The position numbers and the translations under genes are program-made. The notes under the pieces were generated by a model. It made no database searches. It was not told where the DNA came from and saw only the letters and a program-made list of their open reading frames with translations. A stretch of 64,000 nucleotides of DNA from Pseudoalteromonas sp049257235 (lineage in GTDB: Bacteria > Pseudomonadota > Gammaproteobacteria > Enterobacterales > Alteromonadaceae): NCBI RefSeq assembly GCF_049257235.1, contig NZ_JBMMUF010000009.1, forward strand, positions 62,001 to 126,000, written 5' to 3'. Shown here in pieces: positions 46,595 through 54,518 of the stretch (position 1 is its first letter; every line of letters begins with the position of its first letter).

Positions 46595-46614
46595 AACCGA
46601 ACGATTGAATAGAC

Positions 46615-46705
46615 ACATAACACCCTAATTTGGCGGCACAAACGCGTGGGCTATACTGCGAAGCAGAGCCCGCGTGTTTGTGTCCCCAACATTTGATTGT
46701 TATGT
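46615..46705 (-). repeat. attC of cassette 4
   Basis: Cores at 46699-46705 (GTTATGT) and at 46621. Stem formed by CACAAACGCGTGGGCT with AGCCCGCGTGTTTGTG. Confidence 0.9.
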
Positions 46706-46733
46706 GCCACGAACTCAACACAAAGAAAGTACT

Positions 46734-47006
46734 TTAAACTTTCCCCCAGTCTTCGAGTGTTTCGTCGAAGTTCTCTGCTACACCCTGCGCATGGATGTTG
46801 AAGCAAGAATAACCATATCCATTCGTCAATATTTCATCACGGTTTGCATTCATAAAATGGCCATTTGTAGAAACAAGCATTCCATTCTTTGCGCCATATC
46901 CATTTATCAATGCATCAAACTCAAAAGCTTCTCCGCCAATTAAAGTAGTAAATGGAGACTCAATTGAAAGATTATATTTAGTTCGCAGCTTTTCTATATT
47001 AGTCAT
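46734..47006 (-). CDS. cassette 4: small protein of unknown function
   Basis: A 90-residue acidic soluble protein with no signal peptide or known motif. It has GYGAKNGMLVSTNGHFMN in mid-protein. Its only context is its cassette, from which it is probably expressed by the integron promoter or its own. Unrecognised. Confidence 0.6.
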   Translation of the reverse strand: MTNIEKLRTKYNLSIESPFTTLIGGEAFEFDALINGYGAKNGMLVSTNGHFMNANRDEILTNGYGYSCFNIHAQGVAENFDETLEDWGKV

Positions 47007-47019
47007 CGGTTACTCTGGC

Positions 47020-47080
47020 ACATAACGCCCGCGTAATAAGCGCGAGCTTGCGAGCGTCCTAATTGACGCGTTTGTTATGT
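47020..47080 (-). repeat. attC of cassette 3
   Basis: The shortest attC (about 60 bases), with core GTTATGT at 47074-47080 and its partner at 47026, and a pairing of GCGCGAGCTTGC-type bases. Confidence 0.85.
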
Positions 47081-47577
47081 GCATTTTGCCAGTGCTCTAT
47101 TGACAGTGATACAAACTCATTAAAGCTTTCTTTGGTCTCGAAACTACGAACTGGCACTATATGGAACAGGTAACCCGATATCTGAAAAAGCAAATATGAA
47201 CCTGCGACTTTCACTTTGGTTATGCCAGCCCATTTGCTAAGACCCTCGTTAGCAGAGGTTTTTTCATGGAGCCCTTCGTCTGTTAGCGTATATTCATGAT
47301 GCCCAAGAATTCCATTTTTTGTGGATGACATAAGTAAAATTGAAATCATCGAGAAGACCACGCCAAATAGCATACCGAAAAGGCCACCACCAAAAGAACC
47401 AATTGTGATAGCGATCCAGTTGTTCTGAGTTTGGGGAACACCATTTTTCCAGCAGATAAATCCAAACACAAATACAGCAATGACTAAAATAGTTAAGTAG
47501 GTGGACCTTAGCCTTGGCAAGATTGCCAAATTAAAACGAACCAAATCCGATTTACTGATGTTGGTAGTAACTCTCAT
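47059..47577 (-). CDS. cassette 3: YcxB-like two-helix membrane protein
   Basis: A 172-residue protein with two N-terminal membrane helices and a C-terminal cytosolic beta-rich domain (EYTLTDEGLHEKTSANEG, LFQISGYLFHIVPVRSF), the pattern of the YcxB-like family. The frame is open from 47655, but that part crosses the attC of cassette 2, so I chose the ATG at 47577. Stop overlaps its own attC. Function unknown. Confidence 0.7.
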   Translation of the reverse strand: MRVTTNISKSDLVRFNLAILPRLRSTYLTILVIAVFVFGFICWKNGVPQTQNNWIAITIGSFGGGLFGMLFGVVFSMISILLMSSTKNGILGHHEYTLTDEGLHEKTSANEGLSKWAGITKVKVAGSYLLFQISGYLFHIVPVRSFETKESFNEFVSLSIEHWQNAHNKRVN

Positions 47578-47589
47578 AGTTCTCCTTGC

Positions 47590-47691
47590 ACATAACGCCT
47601 CAATATGGGGCGTAAAAAGCTTGGCTAAAATTAGCGAAGAATGAGCGCCAGCCAAGCTTCTTACGTCCCATCCATAATTGACTTGTTAGTT
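47590..47691 (-). repeat. attC of cassette 2
   Basis: Cores GTTAGTT at 47685-47691 and GTTATGT at 47596-47590. The stem pairs GCTTGGCT with AGCCAAGC. Confidence 0.9.
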
Positions 47692-47695
47692 TACT

Positions 47696-47977
47696 TTACC
47701 TGAACTTAGAACCACATTTATGACATGATTTAGGTCTAATTTCTACTCCTTCACCGCCTAATGCAAATGGAACCGAATTGCATTTTGGACACCTGTAATA
47801 CAACCAGATACCAACATTAAAGGTTAACACTCCGATTAATGCTCCATAAAAAGGATTTAGGAACTCAATGCCAAAATATTGCAGTATAAAACCACTCGAA
47901 AAGAATCCCACAGTTAATAGCAATATGACATAAAACCGTTTCTGGACTGATTTAAATTGCTCAGATACATCATCCAT
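47696..47977 (-). CDS. cassette 2: small membrane protein with zinc ribbon
   Basis: A 93-residue protein with two N-terminal membrane helices and a C-terminal CPKC...CHKC zinc-ribbon-like end (residues about 66-90). Stop codon is next to the attC core. Function unknown. Confidence 0.7.
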   Translation of the reverse strand: MDDVSEQFKSVQKRFYVILLLTVGFFSSGFILQYFGIEFLNPFYGALIGVLTFNVGIWLYYRCPKCNSVPFALGGEGVEIRPKSCHKCGSKFR

Positions 47978-47998
47978 AATTGAGGGTTACTCCAAGTA

Positions 47999-48101
47999 AA
48001 CTAACGCCCCGCTAAGGGGCTGATAATAGCTTGCTAAATTTGTGAAGCGAAGCGGAACCGAGCAAGCTGTTAGCAGTCCCGTCTTAAGCGACTTGTTAGG
48101 T
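47999..48101 (-). repeat. attC of cassette 1
   Basis: Core GTTAGGT near 48095-48101 and its partner at 48005. The body equals the attC of cassette 6, including the paired GCTTGCT / AGCAAGC and CGCTAAGGGG segments. Confidence 0.9.
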
Positions 48102-48464
48102 GCCGCGTACTCGAATGTATACAAAAGTAATCAATGCGAACATAGTAATCAATATACCTGATAATGGCCAATAAGCCATCCATTGAACAGGTAAGCCAGA
48201 AGGATCTTGAGGTAATAACCAAAGACTAGAAATAACCACTAAAGATAAGGTTGCACCTATATAACCAGCATGAACAACTTTTACTACAGGTTTAGCTAAT
48301 ACAGAAAATAATGCCCAAACAATATATGGAGCAGAATAAAGCATCGCACCACCAACTAAAACAATTAATGTGGAATATAAATCTGATTTTCTCACAAGTA
48401 CCGAAAGAATAGCCAAAACTACACTAAGTAAAATTGGTACTGCGAAATAAAATTTCATGACCAT
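48096..48464 (-). CDS. cassette 1: small four-helix membrane protein (copy 1)
   Basis: A 122-residue hydrophobic protein with about four membrane helices. It is the first cassette after attI, so it is the best placed for expression from an integron promoter, and it is probably the last captured. It is a near-perfect copy of cassette 6, 2.4 kb away. No known family recognised. Confidence 0.78.
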   Translation of the reverse strand: MVMKFYFAVPILLSVVLAILSVLVRKSDLYSTLIVLVGGAMLYSAPYIVWALFSVLAKPVVKVVHAGYIGATLSLVVISSLWLLPQDPSGLPVQWMAYWPLSGILITMFALITFVYIRVRGT

Positions 48465-48472
48465 ACTAGATA

Positions 48473-48640
48473 GGCACCTAACAATTTAATAGTGCGCAAA
48501 TCGCGCATATTTCTGATTTTCGATCGCGCACTTTTCTGAATGGGTTAGTTTTAACAAAGTTGATAACTAGTTGCCAGCGTTCTCAAAAATATATGTTGTT
48601 AATTATTTGAGAAAGATAAAAGTGCGCAATTTGCGCATTT
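48473..48640. promoter_or_regulatory. attI region
   Basis: The crossover G/TT lies at 48482/48481 on the minus strand, where the first cassette joins unique sequence. Two direct repeats, 48491-48507 (AGTGCGCAAATCGCGCA) and 48621-48637 (AGTGCGCAATTTGCGCA), and an inverted copy near 48525-48535 (CGCGCACTT on the plus strand) are candidates for integrase binding sites. Confidence 0.7.
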
Positions 48641-48642
48641 TC

Positions 48643-48685
48643 TTGAATATGGGGGAAACTTCACTATAACTGTATATATGTACAG
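48643..48685 (+). promoter_or_regulatory. intI promoter with LexA box
   Basis: TTGAAT (48643-48648), a 16-base spacer, and TATAAC (48665-48670) form a promoter. CTGTATATATGTACAG at 48670-48685 is CTGT-N8-ACAG, the LexA box, over the expected start of transcription. AGAGGGG at 48693-48699 is the ribosome site. This implies SOS induction of the integrase. Confidence 0.85.
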
Positions 48686-48703
48686 CCCTTGAAGAGGGGT
48701 TTT

Positions 48704-49675
48704 ATGAAAACACGTTCGCCGTTTTTGAACTCTATTGCTGATTACATGTTAAGTCGGCATTATTCGCTTAGAACCGTTGAAACCTATTTAAAATGGATAA
48801 GTTCTTATATTCATTTTCATGGTAAGCGTCACCCGGCCTCAATGGGAGATAACGAGGTGACAACTTATTTGGATCATATAGTACTCAAAGGTAATGTATC
48901 ACCTCGGACTCAAGCAACTGCATTGAATGCATTAGTCTTTCTATACAAACACATAATTCAGAATGAACTTTCGTTAAATTTGGATTTTGTTCGGTCTAAA
49001 AAACAGCCCAAATTACCCGTGGTGATGACGCCAGATGAAGTAAAGCAACTAATGAGTTATTTATCCAAACGATATTACCTAATTGCAGGGTTAATGTACG
49101 GTAGTGGTTTGCGGGTTATGGAAGCTGTGCAACTCAGAACAAAGGACATTGATTTTGACTATAAATGTATTCAAGTCTGGAATGGAAAAGGCAACAAGCA
49201 TCGAATTGTTACACTCGCTACTGAGTTGATCCCATTGCTTAGGAATCAAATTATTCAGGTGGAAGAGTATCTAAAGTTGGATTTACAAAATGAGCAATAT
49301 GCAGGTGTCTGGATGCCAAATGCGTTAGCTCGTAAATATCCATCGGCTAACAAGTCACTGGCTTGGCAATATTTATTCCCGTCTTATAAATTAAGCGGCG
49401 ATCCAGAGACAGGCGAGATAAGGCGTCATCATTTTCATCATACTTGTGTTAGAAAGGCGGTAAAAAAGGCGCTTAAGAAGACTAATATTACTAAGCTTAT
49501 AACGCCTCATACCTTCCGCCATTCTTTTGCTACACACTTGTTACAAAGTGGGGCGGATATAAGAACTGTGCAAGCTCAGTTAGGTCATTCAGATGTTAAA
49601 ACCACTCAGATTTATACTCATGTTTTACAGCAAGGCGCAAACGGTGTTGTTAGCCCTTTGAGCAAAATCTTCTAG
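48704..49675 (+). CDS. intI: integron integrase (tyrosine recombinase)
   Basis: A 323-residue tyrosine recombinase of the IntI type. Catalytic residues are Arg137 (YGSGLRVMEA), His269 and Arg272 (HTFRHS), His295 (LGHSDV) and Tyr304 (TTQIYTH). The IntI-specific extra patch is present around HHFHHTCVRKAVKKA. The frame starts at a TTG (48689), but the ATG at 48704 has the ribosome site and the family's N-terminus. It recombines attI and attC to insert or shuffle cassettes. It faces away from the array as in typical integrons. Confidence 0.95.
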   Translation: MKTRSPFLNSIADYMLSRHYSLRTVETYLKWISSYIHFHGKRHPASMGDNEVTTYLDHIVLKGNVSPRTQATALNALVFLYKHIIQNELSLNLDFVRSKKQPKLPVVMTPDEVKQLMSYLSKRYYLIAGLMYGSGLRVMEAVQLRTKDIDFDYKCIQVWNGKGNKHRIVTLATELIPLLRNQIIQVEEYLKLDLQNEQYAGVWMPNALARKYPSANKSLAWQYLFPSYKLSGDPETGEIRRHHFHHTCVRKAVKKALKKTNITKLITPHTFRHSFATHLLQSGADIRTVQAQLGHSDVKTTQIYTHVLQQGANGVVSPLSKIF

Positions 49676-50044
49676 CTTGTTTTGGGGCATAAATGAGTTA
49701 GCGGAATGTTCGCTTAGTAGACTAAAGCCAATAACACTGGATGACGGCGACCATCTCTTAAACGCGGATAGCTTTCAATCAAATAAATTCTGTATCTATT
49801 CATCAAAACAGCAAAACCAAATATGAGCAAGTTAAGCTAAACACTTAGCAAAATTTTAAACTGCGGCGAATGGTTTGTTATATTTTTTGTTCTACTAAAT
49901 CTTTTTTCACAAGATTTTAGTGACACTTCCGAGATTTTAGTGACACTTCCGAGATTTTAGTGACACTTCCGAGATTTTAGTGACACTTCCGAGTATTACT
50001 TCGATGTTCGTGCTTTACTTAGATTTTGCCTTAAGGAGAGCACG
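49676..50044. other. region after intI with tandem repeats
   Basis: 369 bases without a gene, between intI and the two-gene unit. It contains the four 20-bp repeats listed separately. An AGGAGAG ribosome site precedes the start at 50045. No inverted-repeat end of the transposon was found. Confidence 0.5.
49913..49992. repeat. four tandem 20-bp direct repeats
   Basis: The unit GATTTTAGTGACACTTCCGA occurs four times end to end with no change and no spacer, then breaks at GTATTAC. It looks like iterons or contiguous protein-binding sites: a transposase (TnsB-type) end array or an operator for the downstream genes. Contiguous units rule out a CRISPR. Confidence 0.95.
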
Positions 50045-50368
50045 ATGTCCGCAGCTCAAGCCCTCGAAAACCGAATAAGAAACCGCTGTAATAATGTCGT
50101 ATTCTATGTGCCATTGATCATAGAACCGCCGTTTGCATTCATTATAAACCGATTGCTAAGTACGCTATCTACCATAGCAGAAGGTGGCATGGTGGAGGTA
50201 TTGTATATAGATACTTGCTCCATTACAGGTATTCCTACTGTGCAATTGATGCTACCACCCTCGGTTAGCAATGCTATGGTGGACTCGTTATTTGATGAAA
50301 CTCAGATATTGCTGCACCGCGCCGCAAGGTTGGACAGCATTCATTCCTCACAGAGGGAGGCCTTCTAA
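50045..50368 (+). CDS. protein of unknown function, first of a two-gene unit
   Basis: A 107-residue protein with no recognised motif. It has an amphipathic alpha-beta look (VVFYVPLIIEPPFAFIINRL, VEVLYIDTCSITGIP). A good ribosome site (AGGAGAG) lies before the ATG. Its stop overlaps the next start by one base (TAATG), so the two are co-translated. The tandem repeats about 50 bases upstream may control it. Confidence 0.6.
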   Translation: MSAAQALENRIRNRCNNVVFYVPLIIEPPFAFIINRLLSTLSTIAEGGMVEVLYIDTCSITGIPTVQLMLPPSVSNAMVDSLFDETQILLHRAARLDSIHSSQREAF

Positions 50369-50898
50369 TGAACATTTTGTTTCTGTGTACCTCCAACCTC
50401 AATCGGAGCAAGACTGCTGAAAAACATTTTGCAACTAAAGAACCGCATATTCATTTTCGATCAGCAGGTTTGAGCAAAAAAGAATGTCAGCGCAACGGCA
50501 CCATACTCTGTACCGAAGAAATGCTGGTTTGGGCCGACCTTATCTATGTAATGGAAGCAGAACATATTCGCCGAATTGAGGAGTACACAGGCACGAAATA
50601 TCTAGATAAAATATTAAACCTCGACATTCCGGATGTTTACCAATATTTCGACCACGAGCTGGTTGAGCAATTAGATGCTCGCCGTAATGCAATGGAGTTC
50701 GAGGAATTGTTTACGCGTATCGAAGCACCATCATCTCATGCATCTACCTTACGTTTATTTCAGGTCAGTGGAAAGGAGCTTGCTAAAACGTTTAAGCCAG
50801 ACGGCATATACAACGTACAAAAGGATACCGAAGCTCCGAATATTCATCCGACTAACAGCAGTCTAACCCAGGATAAGCCGGATAAAGAAAGCCAGTGA
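50368..50898 (+). CDS. low-molecular-weight phosphatase-like protein
   Basis: A 176-residue protein that begins MNILFLCTSNLNRSKTAE, where C7 and R13 form the CX5R(S) loop of low-molecular-weight protein tyrosine phosphatases and arsenate reductases. YVMEAEHIRRIEE and IPDVYQYFD continue the fold. A DP motif typical of the catalytic aspartate is replaced by IPDVY, where Asp may serve. A charged tail of about 50 residues is unusual. No arsenic genes are nearby, so a tyrosine phosphatase-type role is more likely. Confidence 0.7.
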   Translation: MNILFLCTSNLNRSKTAEKHFATKEPHIHFRSAGLSKKECQRNGTILCTEEMLVWADLIYVMEAEHIRRIEEYTGTKYLDKILNLDIPDVYQYFDHELVEQLDARRNAMEFEELFTRIEAPSSHASTLRLFQVSGKELAKTFKPDGIYNVQKDTEAPNIHPTNSSLTQDKPDKESQ

Positions 50899-51132
50899 TA
50901 TGTGACCCATCTACATTTGAAGGATGTTAATAACGTCTATTCTGAAATATGTGTCAGTAAAATTTATTGATTATGAAATAAGGGCGTAACTTGTTGTTTT
51001 ATAGTTCTCAGTATTATGGGTTCCCTTAGGAATCACCAATGAATCATTTACAGCGGCCTATTTCCGTTAAATGAACTGAAATTTTGTAATTGGAACGCTA
51101 TGTGACTCAATATGCTGCTGCGCTACGTTCGC

Positions 51133-52989
51133 TTATTTTGGACGATTTAAGATGTCCGCCACATTATCTTTTAACTTGGGTGCAAATTGTTCCATATAGT
51201 CTTTAACTAATTTGACATATTCGTCGTTATCTTCAAATGGCGTATTCGGGTCATATGCTTGTGCGGCTTCAATCATCATGGCTCTGTCGTAGCTATTGAA
51301 CAAGGCCACAATTTTTTCAGCATTATCTTTGCTGATACCTAGTGCTTCGTACGCAGCTTTGCCCATTCGCAAAGAACTGTCATACGTTTCACGAATAATA
51401 TCGCGACAACCTAGTGACCATAAATCATAAACATGGTGTCTATCGACTCCACGCGCAATAACATGAACATGCGGATATGTGTGAATGATATATTTTGTCA
51501 GTGTGGATATTTGTTCTTTGTCATCAAGCGCAATAATAAACAATTTGGCCTTTGCAATACCTGCAGAACTTAGCAATTCGGGTCGTGTTGCATCACCAAA
51601 AAAATAACGTACGCCAAGGCGTTCCATAATCGCTAGCCGTCTAAAGTCATGGTCGATGACGGTGGCATTGAAGCCTCCTATTTTTAGTATTCTATCTACT
51701 AGACCGCCCACACGCCCTGAACCTGCAATGATGATATGACTTTCATCGGGAAACTGTTCATCGCGGGGTTTAGTCTCAACCTCATATCGCGGCGCGATAA
51801 TGTGCTGGTACACAAGAAACAACAAGGGAGACACCATCATAGACAAGGTCACGACCAGTAGCAGTTGGTCTGCAATTGCCTGGTTCATTACATGATTGGC
51901 AACGGCAAATGATAACAAAACGAAGCCAAATTCACCTGCCTGAGCGAGACTCAATGCCAACAACCATAATGCTTCACCTTTAATGCGCAACGTTCGTCCT
52001 AGGACAAGTAACACCCCTATTTTCAAAATGATTAATCCTAGAGTCGATAGCAAAATGACAATGGTATTCTCTGTCAAAAGAGTGAAATTCATACTTGCGC
52101 CAACAGTAATGAAAAACAAACCCAGTAATAAGCCTTTAAATGGTTCGATATTGCTTTCTAATTCATGCTTGTAGGGAGAGTTTGCAAGTACAACACCCGC
52201 AATAAAGGTTCCAAGGGCTGGCGACAAGCCAACTAGCATCATCATCAGGGCTATGCCAATAACCATGAACAACGCAGTCGCTGTAAATAATTCCCTTAGG
52301 CGAGAATGGGCAATGAATCTAAAAACGGGGCCGGTTAAATAAATCCCCCCTACTATTACCCCAATAACTACAGCGAAGCGAACAAGTGCGCTTTGCCAAG
52401 CCGACAAGCCAGTTAGTAATAGTAATTGGCTACTGTGATCAGCCGCAGCATCTGTGGCGACATCAACAAAAAACTCAGGTGCAGCAAGCACAGGTAAAAA
52501 CGCGAGTATCGGAATGACGGCAATATCTTGAGTCAGCAATACTGAAAAGGATGCACTTCCACCAGGAGTTTTTAATAGCCCTTTTTCTGACAACGTCTGC
52601 AAAACGATAGCTGTTGATGATAGCGTTAAGATAAGTCCGATACTAAGACTTAATTGCCAACTATACCCAAAAGCCATCGCACTGAGCATAATGACAAAGC
52701 TTGTTATAAATACCTGACCGCCCCCCAACCCGAGAAGTTCTCGGCGCATTGACCATAGCTTTTTGGGTTCAAGTTCTAAACCTACAAGAAATAACATCAT
52801 CACTACGCCAAATTCAGCAACATGCTGAATTGAAGTGACATTAACTGAAAACATGGCAAGTACGGGGGCAATGATTATTCCAGCAATCAAATAACCAAGC
52901 ACTGATCCTAGTCCCAATCTTGTGGCAATGGGTACAGCGACGAGTGACGATAGTAAAAATACACAGGCAACAAGCAGCGTTTCAGTCAT
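51133..52989 (-). CDS. monovalent cation:proton antiporter-2 (Kef-type)
   Basis: A 618-residue CPA2 antiporter with 12-13 membrane helices and a C-terminal RCK/TrkA-N NAD-binding domain that starts IIAGSGRVGGLVDRIL. It matches KefB/KefC-type potassium efflux proteins, which are usually gated by glutathione adducts or nucleotides. No ancillary KefF/KefG gene is next to it. It is the first core gene to the right of the island. Confidence 0.88.
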   Translation of the reverse strand: MTETLLVACVFLLSSLVAVPIATRLGLGSVLGYLIAGIIIAPVLAMFSVNVTSIQHVAEFGVVMMLFLVGLELEPKKLWSMRRELLGLGGGQVFITSFVIMLSAMAFGYSWQLSLSIGLILTLSSTAIVLQTLSEKGLLKTPGGSASFSVLLTQDIAVIPILAFLPVLAAPEFFVDVATDAAADHSSQLLLLTGLSAWQSALVRFAVVIGVIVGGIYLTGPVFRFIAHSRLRELFTATALFMVIGIALMMMLVGLSPALGTFIAGVVLANSPYKHELESNIEPFKGLLLGLFFITVGASMNFTLLTENTIVILLSTLGLIILKIGVLLVLGRTLRIKGEALWLLALSLAQAGEFGFVLLSFAVANHVMNQAIADQLLLVVTLSMMVSPLLFLVYQHIIAPRYEVETKPRDEQFPDESHIIIAGSGRVGGLVDRILKIGGFNATVIDHDFRRLAIMERLGVRYFFGDATRPELLSSAGIAKAKLFIIALDDKEQISTLTKYIIHTYPHVHVIARGVDRHHVYDLWSLGCRDIIRETYDSSLRMGKAAYEALGISKDNAEKIVALFNSYDRAMMIEAAQAYDPNTPFEDNDEYVKLVKDYMEQFAPKLKDNVADILNRPK

Positions 52990-53181
52990 GGTTGTTCCTA
53001 ATTTGTTATGTTTGTATGCAAATTATCAAAGTCTGATCAAAATGCAACGCCAGTAATAAAGGTTACTGTATGCGCTCGATAAGAGAAGATGTAAATATGT
53101 GGCAAGAATAACTGAGCATTACCTACCTATTCTAAACTATAGAAAAGGTAGGCAGAAAAGCGTTTGAAGTAACAAAAAGAA

Positions 53182-53574
53182 TTAGACGTAGATGCCAATC
53201 GTCGCATCTAACAACAGTAAAACTGCGCTAATTAATATCACGCTTAGCGTTAGCATCATACTAAAAACACGAAGCTTTATTTTTTCATTAAGTTGTGAAA
53301 TGTTACTTGCGTGCAACAGTCGTCCTAGCACTAAAATAGCCCCTAGAATATAGCTGTAGTGGCTAGCAAGGCCTTGATATTCATTTAAAAAAAGTAATAT
53401 TAGCGCAAAGGGAACATATTCAATGAAATTACTATGTGCACGAATTGCACGTTCTAACAGTTCACTTTGCCCTGCCCCAATTGATTGGCGCTCTTTGGTG
53501 CGCACCTTTACAACATAGATGCTGAGCTGCAAATAGATTAACGCCAATATGGCGGCAAATATTGATACGATCAC
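53182..53574 (-). CDS. MAPEG family membrane protein
   Basis: A 130-residue four-helix membrane protein of the MAPEG family. The ERQSIGAGQSELLERAIRAHSNFIEYVP segment, listed here only by its key ERAIRAHSNF, contains the family motif. The prokaryotic members may act as glutathione transferases or peroxidases. A monocistronic gene. Confidence 0.85.
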   Translation of the reverse strand: MIVSIFAAILALIYLQLSIYVVKVRTKERQSIGAGQSELLERAIRAHSNFIEYVPFALILLFLNEYQGLASHYSYILGAILVLGRLLHASNISQLNEKIKLRVFSMMLTLSVILISAVLLLLDATIGIYV

Positions 53575-53688
53575 GGTACTCTCCTGATTTAGCCATCAGG
53601 TAGCACGTTACAATGTATTGATTTAAAAGAAAAGTGCCGATGAACTACAAACTACTCTAAACATCGGCACCGGAGAGGTCGGTACGGA

Positions 53689-54402
53689 TTAGTTTTCTAA
53701 TAGATAAACTGCATTTACTGAAGCGGTAATTTTGATGTCACCTACGTTGTAGGCATCAGCTACAGTGGCCACGTCGGCTTCTGCCGCCATGACACGCATT
53801 CTTGGACTTGGGTAAGGCGTTGGCCTTTGGTGTTCAATTGCATTTATGCTGTATACCTTACCAAGTTTAGCACCGAATCCTTGTGTATACGTAAGTGCAT
53901 TCGCTTTTGCATCCTTGAACGCTTTTATTCTCGCTTGGGCGTAGAGTTCGTCATAGTTACTAACACCAAACACAGATTGCCCCACATTGTTTGCTCCTTG
54001 CGCTACAAGTGTCTGTAAAACATAAGGGTATTTGTCTATGTCTCGCAAAATCACGTTGATGGTACGGCTTACCTCGTAGCCATCGAATTCATTGCGCTGG
54101 GTGTCACGGTTGTACCGTTGCTTGCTATGAATATTTAGCTGGCTAGCATGAATGTCTTGCCCATCCACCCCCTGCTCTTTGAGTGTTTTTATCATTTGCA
54201 TGAGTTTGCTGTCTGCTGCTTTTTTTACAGCTATAACATCCATGCCATGTTCATTAACTGAGACATTCAATGTCACTTTATCAGGCGTCGCTAACACCTC
54301 ACCAACACCATTGACTTGAATGTGCGCAGCGTCAGGCAGTGATTGGGCAAGTGTGGTTATTGATATAAAAGGAGCGAAAGCAAGGAAGAGCAATTTATTC
54401 AT
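53689..54402 (-). CDS. SIMPL-domain (DUF541) periplasmic protein
   Basis: A 237-residue exported protein. A signal peptide (MNKLLFLAFAPFISITTLAQS) precedes a SIMPL/DUF541 domain (HIQVNGVGEVLATPDKVTL at its start). I chose the ATG at 54402 because it begins the signal peptide; the frame opens at 54432. The family is found in the envelope of many bacteria and is often linked to oxidative-stress resistance, with no known enzyme activity. Confidence 0.85.
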   Translation of the reverse strand: MNKLLFLAFAPFISITTLAQSLPDAAHIQVNGVGEVLATPDKVTLNVSVNEHGMDVIAVKKAADSKLMQMIKTLKEQGVDGQDIHASQLNIHSKQRYNRDTQRNEFDGYEVSRTINVILRDIDKYPYVLQTLVAQGANNVGQSVFGVSNYDELYAQARIKAFKDAKANALTYTQGFGAKLGKVYSINAIEHQRPTPYPSPRMRVMAAEADVATVADAYNVGDIKITASVNAVYLLEN

Positions 54403-54469
54403 AACAGTATCCATTGTAAATTTAGCTACCAAAAGTCTAGTTCGTGTGCCGTTAATTGCACCTGAATAA

Positions 54470-54495
54470 AAAAGCCGACTAAATAGTCGGCTTTT
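54470..54495. terminator. bidirectional rho-independent terminator
   Basis: AAAAGCCGACT / AGTCGGCTTTT hairpin between the SIMPL and SulP genes. Confidence 0.85.
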
Positions 54496-54518
54496 AAAAT
54501 GAGATGTACGTCTTTAAC

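Larger units (their letters stand above)
44107..49675. mobile_element. integron: integrase, attI and seven-cassette array
   Basis: An integrase gene on the plus strand (48704-49675) faces away from seven cassettes on the minus strand (44113-48481). Each cassette holds one minus-strand ORF followed by an attC site with R'/R'' cores of the GTTRRRY type (for example GTTAGGT and GTTATGT) and an internal stem. Cassette limits by the G/TT crossover are: 1, 48005-48481; 2, 47596-48004; 3, 47026-47595; 4, 46621-47025; 5, 46064-46620; 6, 45587-46063; 7, 44113-45586. Cassettes 1 and 6 are copies. Confidence 0.9.

Noticed and set aside
47578..47655. N-terminal extension of the cassette 3 protein
   Set aside because: It runs through the attC of cassette 2; the ATG at 47577 begins a sensible membrane protein.
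49913..49992. CRISPR array
   Set aside because: The repeats are contiguous 20-bp units with no spacers, and no cas gene is present.
38591..50898. exact transposon ends and target-site duplication
   Set aside because: No matched terminal inverted repeats or flanking duplication could be identified by eye, so none is claimed.
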